A DNA stretch of 64,000 bases, taken from the NCBI RefSeq assembly GCF_900104955.1, contig NZ_FNSI01000001.1, positions 4,064,001 to 4,128,000 on the forward strand. The letters are read 5' to 3'. The first letter of the stretch is position 1. Every line of letters starts with the position of its first letter. The stretch is from Beijerinckia sp. 28-YEA-48 (GTDB lineage Bacteria > Pseudomonadota > Alphaproteobacteria > Rhizobiales > Beijerinckiaceae). The notes beneath the pieces are model-generated. The model was given only the letters and a program-made list of their open reading frames with translations, did not search any database and was not told the DNA's origin. Below, piece after piece: positions 51,602 through 59,204 of this stretch. Made by a program: the position numbers and the translations under genes.

Positions 51602-53367
51602 GGCGCTCTCAGATTCTCCTCATCGGCGCGCTCGCCATCCTTTGCCTTGCCGCCGCGCCGCTGGTTCTCGGCTCATTCTCCGTGACCTTGCTGAACTATA
51701 TCGGGATCTATTCGCTCGTCGCGATCGGCCTGGCGCTTCTCACGGGCGTCGGCGGTATCGTTTCCTTCGGTCAGGCTGCCTTTGTCGGCATCTCCGCCTA
51801 TGCGACGGCTTGGCTATCGGCCACGAACGGCTATTCGCCCTGGCTCGGCCTGATCCTTGGCGTTGCGCTGACGTGCAGCATCGCGGCCTTTCTGGGCGTC
51901 GTCACCCTGCGGCTCAAAGGACATTTTCTGTCGCTGAGCACCATCGCCTGGGGCCTGGCGATCGCCTATATGTTTGGCAACATCGATGGGCTCGGCAACT
52001 ACAACGGCATTGCCTCGGTTCCGCCGATTTCGATCGGCAGCATCGAACTGATCCGAAGCACGCAGATCTATTATCTGATCTGGGCCATTGTCGTCATCGC
52101 CGTCATTGTCTCCTACAACATGCTCAACTCGCGCGTCGGGCGTGCCATGCGCACGTTGCGCGGCGGCGATACGCTGGTTGAGAGCCTGGGCGTCAACGCC
52201 TTCTGGATCAAGCTTGCCAGTTTCATCATCGCGGCCTTTCTGGCGGCCATGTCCGGCTGGCTCTATGCGCATATGAGCCGCTTCGTCAGCCCGACGCCGT
52301 TTGAAGCGGGGATGAGCATCGAGTATCTGATGATGGCGATGATCGGCGGCGCCGGCAGCGTGATCGGCGGCATCGTCGGCGCGGCCATCGTCACCATCCT
52401 CAAGAACAGCATCCAGGACTATCTGCCCTTGATCGCCAAGGGTGCGTCCGGCCAGCTGGAAATCGTCGCCTTCTCGGCCCTGTTCATCCTGTTCCTGCAA
52501 CGGGCCCGGCAAGGCATCGTGCCTTTCGTCAGCAAGTTCTTGCCCGAACCCATCCGCGAAGCGCCACCACCCGCACCACCCCTGCCGCGCCGGACGCAGC
52601 CGCCGCCGGGAGAGACCATTCTCAAAGTGGATTCAGCCGTGCGTCGGTTCGGTGGCCTGGTGGCCGTGAACGAAGTCAGTTTCGAAGTCCGCTCCGGCGA
52701 GATTCTCGGCCTGATCGGACCCAACGGCGCCGGCAAGAGCACCATGTTCAACCTCATCACCGGGGCATCGAAGCTGAGCGGCGGCGAGATTGCCTTCCAG
52801 GGCACATCGGTCGCCAACAAGCGGCAATATCAGATCGCCAAGGCCGGCATCGCCCGCACCTTCCAGCATGTGAAGCTGCGGCCGCGCATGACCTTGATCG
52901 ATAATGTCCTGCTTGGCACCTATCCGCGCACCAAGACCGGCTTCCTGCGCGGCGCATTGCGGCTGAACAAGGAAGAGGAAGCGAGTGCGTATCAGGAAGC
53001 GCTCGCGCAGCTGAAGCGCGTCGGCCTCGGCGACAAGCCGTTTGAACTAGCCGGCAATCTGCCACTTGGTAGCCAACGTGTACTGGAAATCGCTCGCGCC
53101 TTGGCCGCCGATCCGGTTCTGCTGGTGCTCGACGAACCGGCAGCCGGCCTGCGACGGCAGGAGAAACTCCAGCTCGCGGCGCTCCTCAAATCGCTACGCT
53201 CCGACCATCTGACCATTCTCCTGGTCGAGCACGATATGGATTTCGTCATGGGGCTGGTCGACCGTATCGTCGTGATGGATTTCGGCTCCAAGCTTTGCGA
53301 AGGCGAGCCCAAAGACATCCGCAGCGACGCGCGCGTTCAGGAAGCTTATCTCGGGGCTGTCGCATAA
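51598..53367 (+). CDS. LivM permease fused to LivG ATPase
   Basis: 589 residues. Residues 1-300 are a LivM-type permease (YIGIYSLVAIGLALLTGVGGIVSFGQAAFVG is typical). Residues 318-335 are a Pro-rich linker (EAPPPAPPLPRRTQPPPG), and residues 340-589 are a LivG-type ATPase with Walker A GPNGAGKST, signature LPLGSQRVLEIARAL and Walker B VLLVLDEPAAGL. The signature LPLGSQ replaces the common LSYGQQ. Such fusions occur in aromatic-acid transporters. Translation is coupled at both ends (4-base overlap before, TAATG after). Confidence 0.94.
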   Translation: MRRSQILLIGALAILCLAAAPLVLGSFSVTLLNYIGIYSLVAIGLALLTGVGGIVSFGQAAFVGISAYATAWLSATNGYSPWLGLILGVALTCSIAAFLGVVTLRLKGHFLSLSTIAWGLAIAYMFGNIDGLGNYNGIASVPPISIGSIELIRSTQIYYLIWAIVVIAVIVSYNMLNSRVGRAMRTLRGGDTLVESLGVNAFWIKLASFIIAAFLAAMSGWLYAHMSRFVSPTPFEAGMSIEYLMMAMIGGAGSVIGGIVGAAIVTILKNSIQDYLPLIAKGASGQLEIVAFSALFILFLQRARQGIVPFVSKFLPEPIREAPPPAPPLPRRTQPPPGETILKVDSAVRRFGGLVAVNEVSFEVRSGEILGLIGPNGAGKSTMFNLITGASKLSGGEIAFQGTSVANKRQYQIAKAGIARTFQHVKLRPRMTLIDNVLLGTYPRTKTGFLRGALRLNKEEEASAYQEALAQLKRVGLGDKPFELAGNLPLGSQRVLEIARALAADPVLLVLDEPAAGLRRQEKLQLAALLKSLRSDHLTILLVEHDMDFVMGLVDRIVVMDFGSKLCEGEPKDIRSDARVQEAYLGAVA

Positions 53368-54077
53368 TGGCTTTATTGTCGATCGAGAACGTCTGCGTGT
53401 CCTATGACAAGGTCGAGGCGGTTCATAACGTCTCGCTGTCCATCGAACCTGGCCAGATCGTCACCGTGATCGGCCCCAACGGCGCCGGCAAGACGACGCT
53501 GATGATGGCGATCATCGGGCTCCTTAAATCATCTGGGCGGATGGAATATCTCGGCCAGGATCTGTCGCGGCTCGATGTCGAGAGCCGCGTCGGCCAAGGC
53601 CTCTGCCTCGTGCCCGAGAAGCGTGAACTGTTTCACGACATGTCCGTCTACGACAACCTGATCCTAGGCTCCTACAGCCGGGAGGATCGCTCGCAGGTGC
53701 CGCAGGACCTGGACAGTGTGTTCGACCGCTTTCCCCGCCTGAAGGAACGGCGCAAGCAATTGGCTGGCACATTGTCCGGTGGCGAGCGGCAGATGCTGGC
53801 GCTCGGCCGCGCCTTGATGAGCCGGCCGACACTGTTGATGCTGGACGAGCCGAGCCTGGGTCTCGCGCCGCTGATCGTGAGGGAAATTTTTCGCACCATC
53901 GCCTCGTTGCGGGAGCTCGGTGTGTCGATCCTTCTGGTCGAACAGAACGCCCGCGCCGCGCTCGAAACGGCCGATTATGGCTATGTCATCGAGACCGGCG
54001 AGATCGTCCAGTCAGGTCCAGCGAACACGCTGATCCACGACGAGAAGCTGATCAGCGCCTATCTCGGCGGCCATTAA
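53367..54077 (+). CDS. livF: Branched-chain-type ABC transporter ATP-binding protein (LivF)
   Basis: 236 residues, normal LivF length. Walker A GPNGAGKTTLM, Q-loop region GLCLVPEKRELFHDMSV, signature LSGGERQMLALGRAL, Walker B LLMLDEPSLGLAP and switch His position replaced by Gln in LVEQNARAAL, which is normal for LivF. The ATG shares bases with the previous stop (TAATG). It is the last gene of the transport operon; the next gene on the other strand is a sulfatase remnant. Confidence 0.95.
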   Translation: MALLSIENVCVSYDKVEAVHNVSLSIEPGQIVTVIGPNGAGKTTLMMAIIGLLKSSGRMEYLGQDLSRLDVESRVGQGLCLVPEKRELFHDMSVYDNLILGSYSREDRSQVPQDLDSVFDRFPRLKERRKQLAGTLSGGERQMLALGRALMSRPTLLMLDEPSLGLAPLIVREIFRTIASLRELGVSILLVEQNARAALETADYGYVIETGEIVQSGPANTLIHDEKLISAYLGGH

Positions 54078-54099
54078 GGCTTCGCGCGCGGGCGCAGGT

Positions 54100-54534
54100 T
54101 CAGACGCTCGTCGCGGGCACAGGCGTGGCGCCAGGCGTGCCGGTTTTGAGAGCCTGATCGCGTCCGCCAAAGCGTGCGACGAGTGCCGCCTGATCGGCTC
54201 TAGCACGACGATCGACTGCTTGCGGATCGACAAGATCGTTCAGACGCTGACTGAAGCGGACCACGGTTTCGCGATGCTCGGAGCTTTCAGCAAGATTGTC
54301 CGTCTCACCAGGGTCCGTCACGAGATCGAACAGTTCGGGCTCAAAACCTTCGTAGTGATGGAACTTGTAGCGACCATCGGCGAGCATGAAAGCCGCGCCA
54401 GCCGAACCCACCGCGTGATATTCACTGAATGCCAGACGCTCACCGTTATCGGGTTGGTTGGCGAGATCGCGCAACGAGACATTGGTGCTGCGAACTTGGT
54501 TTTGCGGCACACCTGGGCCAGCAACCTGCGTGTC
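54100..54534 (-). pseudogene. C-terminal remnant of a sulfatase-family protein
   Basis: The frame of about 145 codons is closed upstream by TAG at 54535-54537. It encodes only the tail of an alkaline-phosphatase-fold sulfatase (choline-sulfatase/arylsulfatase-like): FSEYHAVGSAGAAFMLADGRYKFHHY followed by FEPELFDLVTDPGETDNLAE. The catalytic Cys/Ser-x-Pro-x-Arg domain of about 350 residues is missing and no trace of it was seen in the adjacent bases. GTG 54510 could initiate, but a lone tail domain would not fold into an enzyme. Probably a deletion remnant. Confidence 0.75.
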
Positions 54535-54687
54535 CTAGCTGCATGCCTTTCCGGCGGGCGATGGGACAGAACGGGCTTGACTTATTGTTCCTGATTTGTT
54601 CTCATACGCCAGCTACCCGCCGAATGGGTTTGCCGATCTTTTCTTGCGTGCCAGTGCCTCAGCCGCGCGGGGCGCGGGAGGTGCCTT

Positions 54688-54927
54688 ATGACTGATGTGA
54701 CTTATTACGTGGCCCTGCCCTTCGTAGCCAACGAGGAGGGCGACCTGGTGGCGGGCGAAGCCCGCGACTTCCAGAGCGGCTACGCCGCGACGCGCGGCGC
54801 CAAGTCCATGGCGGCGGTGAGTGCCGGCGCCATCGCCTTCTCGCGCACGGGAGACCCGACCGCCGGCGATTTCGCACCGGCGGTGATCATCGCCCGGTTC
54901 GGTGAAACCCCTAACGAGGTTGAGTGA
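54688..54927 (+). CDS. Small conserved protein, unknown function
   Basis: 79 residues with GGGAGG 6 bases before the ATG. The composition is balanced, with no signal peptide or membrane span. The sequence VALPFVANEEGDLVAGEARDFQSGYAA is of a kind I recall from short unnamed rhizobial proteins, without a family name. The stop is 2 bases before the next start, so the two small genes are a unit. Confidence 0.65.
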   Translation: MTDVTYYVALPFVANEEGDLVAGEARDFQSGYAATRGAKSMAAVSAGAIAFSRTGDPTAGDFAPAVIIARFGETPNEVE

Positions 54928-54929
54928 CC

Positions 54930-55232
54930 ATGCGTGCTTTAGCCAGACACATTGCCCGTCCGTTCCACCATCAAGACGCCATTCAACACGCCGTGCGGCG
55001 GGAGCTGGTCGCCGAGGTCAAGCGCGAGCTGATCCGCACGCCAAGCTGCCAGCGCGAAATCTCCATTGAAGGCGACGATGGCCAGGTGGCGCTCACCCTG
55101 CACGGCTCAGCACCCGAACGCGTGCTGTTTTCGCCAAGCGAGGCACGCAAGCTCATCGCCGAGATCGAGCAGGCGCTGAATCGCGGCTTCGGGCGGGATA
55201 TGGATGCGATCCGGCGTGGGAGCGCGATGTAG
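54930..55232 (+). CDS. Small conserved protein, unknown function
   Basis: 100 residues from ATG 54930, with GAGGT at 54916-54920; an in-frame GTG at 54924 is an alternative. Predicted helix (HAVRRELVAEVKRELIR), then strands (REISIEGDDGQVALTLHG) and a C-terminal helix. It is soluble and basic at the start. Paired with the preceding small gene. No family recognised and no functional clue in the surroundings. Confidence 0.6.
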   Translation: MRALARHIARPFHHQDAIQHAVRRELVAEVKRELIRTPSCQREISIEGDDGQVALTLHGSAPERVLFSPSEARKLIAEIEQALNRGFGRDMDAIRRGSAM

Positions 55233-55278
55233 CGGCCAGCGTTCCTGGGGCAGTATTGCCGGCGAGCTGCACCCTATA

Positions 55279-55917
55279 TCAGGGGACACTGTAGCTCGTT
55301 TCAGGCGGAACATTATCGCGCTTGGCAGTGCTAGGCTCTTGGCGCCACCAATGACAATTAGTTCCCCATTTAACTGGCACCACATTTCGAGCGACATTTG
55401 TCTTCAATTCGAAGAATGCCATCTGCCGATAGCTCCAGCTATAAACTTTGCAGTTCTTCAGAACAGCAGCGTGAACAAAATACATATCTACCCAAAACAA
55501 TCGATCAGCAGATTCCGCGAATGAATGGGAGATAACTGCCTCGGGCTGCAGTTGCACGATGGCTCGCTCTTTGACTTTGTCGAGAACAAACATGCTGAGT
55601 GGCACGATCACCAACGCAAATATCGCGGCTGAAATAAACGCCGCCCAGCGCGATTTGATCCACATCGAAACCATAACGGTCGCGATCACACCTACAAGTA
55701 TCGGTATGAGCACGTACCAATTTGGTAAAAAGAAGATGCCAAACAGAGTCAGCGGAGAGCTGAAGTAGAAGAGGCTACAAACAATCAGCGTCAGAATCGC
55801 AATAGCGAAGCGCCAAGCGCAGCCGCTGAAGGGCTCGCAACCTCTGTCGGCAAAGGCCAGAGGTTCGTCATCCCGAGATGATGCATGTTGGCCACGCACA
55901 TCAGGAGGCATAGGCAA
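55279..55917 (-). CDS. Membrane protein of unknown function
   Basis: 212 residues with three or four hydrophobic spans between residues 30 and 120 (FAIAILTLIVCSLFYF, YVLIPILVGVIATVMVSMWI, WAAFISAAIFALVIVPLSMFVL) and a soluble C-terminal 90 residues rich in Trp and aromatic residues. Base composition is clearly poorer in G+C than the neighbours and codon use is less biased, which suggests recent acquisition or relaxed selection. The N-terminal 25 residues may not be translated. No family recognised. Confidence 0.55.
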   Translation of the reverse strand: MPMPPDVRGQHASSRDDEPLAFADRGCEPFSGCAWRFAIAILTLIVCSLFYFSSPLTLFGIFFLPNWYVLIPILVGVIATVMVSMWIKSRWAAFISAAIFALVIVPLSMFVLDKVKERAIVQLQPEAVISHSFAESADRLFWVDMYFVHAAVLKNCKVYSWSYRQMAFFELKTNVARNVVPVKWGTNCHWWRQEPSTAKRDNVPPETSYSVP

Positions 55918-55945
55918 CGACCAAGGACGGAAACATCCCGCTTCG

Positions 55946-56593
55946 CTACTTCTTCTGGTTGCCGGCGAAAGCCGCCGTCAGGCCGAGGCCGATGAAGAGC
56001 GTGCCGGTGATATAGCGCTCGCTCTTCAGGAATGTGCCGTTGCCTTTCAGCCAGTGGCGGGCGCTGCCGGCGGCGAGCGCATAGCATGTATCGGTGATCA
56101 GGCCGAGCCCGGTGAAGAGAAAGCCGAGCACAGCCATCTGCATGGCGACATGGCCGCGTTCCGGTTCGACGAACTGCGGCAGGAAGGCGAGGAAGAACAG
56201 CGCCGTCTTCGGATTAAGCAGATTGACGACGAAACCGTCGCGAAACAAGCGACCATGGCCGTGCACCGGCGCAGCCGCCGTACCGGCCTCATCGCGGCCA
56301 AAGATCTTCTTCAGACCGAGCCAGATCAGATAGGCCGCGCCGGCATATTTGACGATGGAAAAGGCAAGCGCCGAGGCAGCGAGGATGGCCGACAGGCCAA
56401 GTGCGGCCGCTGCCACATGCACCAAGGTCGCTGTGTGAACCCCAAGGATCGACACCAGGCCGGCGCCACGGCCCTGGGTCAGCGAACGGCCGATGATATA
56501 GAGCACCGCCGGCCCTGGAATGATGAGCAGAACAAAAGCGGCGCTGAGGAACAGGCCAAGATTGGTCGCGCCGGGAACAACAATCTCCATCAT
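55946..56593 (-). CDS. LysE family exporter
   Basis: 215 residues and about six spans. The start FLSAAFVLLIIPGPAVLYIIGRSLTQGRGAGLVSILGVHTATLVHV is the diagnostic LysE/RhtB N-terminal block, and DGFVVNLLNPKTALFFLAFLPQF is the second. It exports amino acids, homoserine lactones or related small molecules across the inner membrane. The start is ATG 56593 with AAGGGA 5 bases upstream; the frame to 56629 is longer but lacks a site. Substrate unknown. Confidence 0.92.
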   Translation of the reverse strand: MMEIVVPGATNLGLFLSAAFVLLIIPGPAVLYIIGRSLTQGRGAGLVSILGVHTATLVHVAAAALGLSAILAASALAFSIVKYAGAAYLIWLGLKKIFGRDEAGTAAAPVHGHGRLFRDGFVVNLLNPKTALFFLAFLPQFVEPERGHVAMQMAVLGFLFTGLGLITDTCYALAAGSARHWLKGNGTFLKSERYITGTLFIGLGLTAAFAGNQKK

Positions 56594-56631
56594 GCAGTCC
56601 CTTCGCTCAAAACATGTCTCGGCTATCAAGC

Positions 56632-56678
56632 CTAGAGCTTTTCCGGTTCTGTTTCCATCAGAACCGAAAGAGCTCTAG
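56632..56678. repeat. Palindromic intergenic repeat, unit 1
   Basis: A 20-base arm beginning CTAGAGCT and its complement (18 of 20 pairs) around a 7-base loop. The form, ending in CTAG and based on GGTTCTG/CAGAACC, is that of dispersed palindromic elements common between genes in Hyphomicrobiales. TTTT follows, so it may also work as a terminator. Confidence 0.7.
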
Positions 56679-56685
56679 TTTTCTG

Positions 56686-56740
56686 CTAGACGCATTTTCT
56701 TCACGCGAACCGGCCTCCACTTCGCTCGAAAATGCTTTGG
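56686..56740. repeat. Palindromic intergenic repeat, unit 2
   Basis: CTAGACGCATTTTC at the left and GAAAATGC at 56728-56735 pair across an inner part containing TTCACGCGAACCGG and CCACTTCGCTCG. This is a second type of dispersed rhizobial palindrome, placed 7 bases after unit 1. Together they fill most of the gap between the LysE and cupin genes. Confidence 0.65.
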
Positions 56741-56763
56741 CTACTGCAATCGCGTCAACCGCG

Positions 56764-57243
56764 TTATTTGGCGATCGTCACATTGCTCTCGACATTGGCC
56801 GGCGTCGTGTCGAAAACGATGAGGCGCACAGGCTCGTCGCCGATGTTGCGGCCGAGATGGTTCTGGCCGATCATTTCGATCACCACGTCACCTGGCTTGT
56901 AATGGTAGATTTGATTGCTATCGCGGTTCTCGACCTCGAGCTGACCCTGCAGCACATAGGCGAAGCGCGGAAACGGATGCTGGTGTAGCGGCAGCACCGC
57001 GCCCGGCGCGATGATGTATTCGCCGGCGACCACCCGGCCCGGCCCCTGCGGAAAGACGATTGGTTGACCAGAGACCGTGGTGGTCGTCGACATGATCGGC
57101 TTGACGCGCACGGGCGCCGGCACGAAGGGCGGTTGTGTCGCTTGCGGCGCCGGCAGGGTCACCGGACCTTCGGCGCGAACAGCGACCGACGCAGCACCGA
57201 AAGCGAAAAGCGCGACCAATAAAGCCGGAGCGGTGCGGCGCAT
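56764..57243 (-). CDS. Secreted cupin-domain protein
   Basis: 159 residues from ATG 57243, with GGGAGA 7 bases upstream. The signal peptide (APALLVALFAFGAASVAVRAE) is cleaved near residue 25. A Pro-rich stretch is followed by a single cupin barrel with the metal motif as LPLHQHPFPRFAYVLQGQLEVE (His-x-His then Tyr/Glu) and HYKPGDVVIEMIGQNHL. A periplasmic metal-binding or small-molecule-binding role is likely. Longer frames to 57324 lack a site. Function unknown. Confidence 0.85.
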   Translation of the reverse strand: MRRTAPALLVALFAFGAASVAVRAEGPVTLPAPQATQPPFVPAPVRVKPIMSTTTTVSGQPIVFPQGPGRVVAGEYIIAPGAVLPLHQHPFPRFAYVLQGQLEVENRDSNQIYHYKPGDVVIEMIGQNHLGRNIGDEPVRLIVFDTTPANVESNVTIAK

Positions 57244-57373
57244 GAGATTCTCCCTAGACAATGTCCGGCGCTCCGCGCCGACGACGCCCTTCCTACCAGG
57301 GGCGATCCGCCCGGAAAACCTCAATGCTTAGAAACGCCTAACGAAAGCTTCTTTGGCGCATTTTCTTTATCGG

Positions 57374-58996
57374 CTAATGCCGCAGACCCGGTGCCTCCTG
57401 CCCGGTGCGCGCGACATATTCATTATAGCCACCACCATATTGGTGGATGCCTTCGGGCGTCAGCTCCAGCACGCGGTTCGACAGCGCGGCGAGGAAGTGC
57501 CGGTCATGCGAGACGAACAGCATGGTGCCCTCGTAATTGCCGAGCGCCTGGATGAGCATTTCCTTGGTCGCGATGTCGAGATGGTTGGTCGGCTCGTCGA
57601 GCACCAGGAAGTTCGGCGGATCGAACAGCATTTTCGCCATCACCAGACGCGCCTTCTCGCCACCTGACAGCACGCGGCATTTCTTCTCGACGTCATCGCC
57701 GGAGAAACCGAAACAGCCAGCGAGCGCGCGCAACGACCCTTGCCCTGCCTGCGGGAAGGAATCCTCCAACGACTGGAACACGGTACGGTCGCCATCGAGC
57801 AGGTCCATGGCGTGCTGAGCGAAATAACCCATCTTGACGCTGCCACCGAGCGCCACCGTGCCATTGTCGGGCTCGGTGGAGCCGGCGACCAGTTTCAGCA
57901 AGGTGGATTTACCAGCGCCGTTGACGCCCATGACGCACCAGCGCTCCTTGCGGCGCACGGTGAAATCGAACCCTTCATAGATGGCGCGATTGCCGTAGCG
58001 CTTGTGCACGTTCTTGAACGCCACCACGTCGTCGCCGGAGCGCGGCGCCGGCTGAAATTCAAACATCACGGTCTGGCGGCGGCGCGGTGGCTCGACGCGA
58101 TCGATCTTCTCGAGCTTCTTGACGCGGCTCTGCACCTGCGCGGCATGGGAGGCGCGTGCCTTGAAGCGCTCGATGAACTTGATCTCTTTGGCGAGCATGG
58201 CCTGCTGGCGCTCGAACTGCGCCTGCTGCTGCTTCTCGTTGAGCGCGCGTTGCTGTTCGTAGAATTCATAGTCGCCCGAATAGGTGGTGAGCGTACCGCC
58301 GTCGATCTCGATGATCTTGCCGACGATGCGGTTCATGAAGGCGCGGTCATGCGAGGTCATCAGCAGCGCGCCCTCATAGCCCTTCAAAAACTCTTCCAGC
58401 CAGATCAGGCTTTCGAGATCGAGATGGTTGCTCGGCTCGTCGAGCAGCATGGCATCGGGGCGCATCAGCAGAATGCGCGCCAAGGCGACGCGCATCTTCC
58501 AGCCGCCTGACAAGGCGCCGACATCGCCGTCCATCATCTCCTCGGTAAAGCTCAGGCCGGCGAGTACTTCGCGCGCCCGGCCGTCAAGCGCATAGCCATC
58601 GAGTTCTTCGAAACGAGCCTGCACCTCGCCGTAGCGCTCGATCAGGCTTTCCATTTCGTCCGCCCGGTCGGGATCGACCATAGCGGTTTCCAGTTCCTTC
58701 AGTTCGGCGGCGACGGTCGAGACCGGTCCCGCCCCGTCCATCACTTCGGCGACGGCGCTGCGGCCGGCCATTTCGCCGACGTCCTGGCTGAAATAGCCGA
58801 TGGTGGTGCCCCGATCGACGCCGACCTGGCCTTCGTCCGGCAGCTCCTCACCCTTGATCATACGGAACAAAGTGGTCTTGCCGGCGCCGTTGGGGCCGAC
58901 GAGACCGATTTTTTCGCCCTTCAGGAGCCCTGCCGACGCCTCGATGAAAAGGATCTGGTGGCCGTTCTGCTTGCTGATGTTTTCAAGGCGGATCAT
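57374..58996 (-). CDS. ABC-F family ATPase (YbiT/Uup-like translation factor)
   Basis: 540 residues and two ATPase domains in one chain without membrane spans. Walker A motifs are VGPNGAGKTTLF and GVNGAGKSTLL, signatures LSGGWKMRVALARIL and LSGGEKARLVMAKML, Walker B MLLDEPSNHLD and LVLDEPTNHLD. The domains are joined by the charged P-site tRNA-interaction linker (RALNEKQQQAQFERQQAMLAKE region). Such proteins act on the ribosome E site to rescue or tune translation. Monocistronic. The subtype is not fixed. Confidence 0.94.
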   Translation of the reverse strand: MIRLENISKQNGHQILFIEASAGLLKGEKIGLVGPNGAGKTTLFRMIKGEELPDEGQVGVDRGTTIGYFSQDVGEMAGRSAVAEVMDGAGPVSTVAAELKELETAMVDPDRADEMESLIERYGEVQARFEELDGYALDGRAREVLAGLSFTEEMMDGDVGALSGGWKMRVALARILLMRPDAMLLDEPSNHLDLESLIWLEEFLKGYEGALLMTSHDRAFMNRIVGKIIEIDGGTLTTYSGDYEFYEQQRALNEKQQQAQFERQQAMLAKEIKFIERFKARASHAAQVQSRVKKLEKIDRVEPPRRRQTVMFEFQPAPRSGDDVVAFKNVHKRYGNRAIYEGFDFTVRRKERWCVMGVNGAGKSTLLKLVAGSTEPDNGTVALGGSVKMGYFAQHAMDLLDGDRTVFQSLEDSFPQAGQGSLRALAGCFGFSGDDVEKKCRVLSGGEKARLVMAKMLFDPPNFLVLDEPTNHLDIATKEMLIQALGNYEGTMLFVSHDRHFLAALSNRVLELTPEGIHQYGGGYNEYVARTGQEAPGLRH

Positions 58997-59204
58997 GGGG
59001 AACCGAAGGCTGGTTTTTCAGGGATTTGCGCCGCTCTATGGCACGGGCCGGCGTCATCCAGAATGTGACGAAGGGTCCTGTTGCGACGATCTGACCGGGC
59101 CGGACAGGAAAAAGCCCGAGATAAGCCTGGACTTTATCGAAGATTAACCAAACCGGCGCTGAATGAGCTTCGTTCAAGTTTGTGCTTCTGTTGAGTAAAA
59201 ATCG

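Noticed and set aside
54688..55232. Phage or mobile-element origin of the two small genes
   Set aside because: No integrase, repeat, tRNA or phage structural gene is near; small size alone is not evidence.
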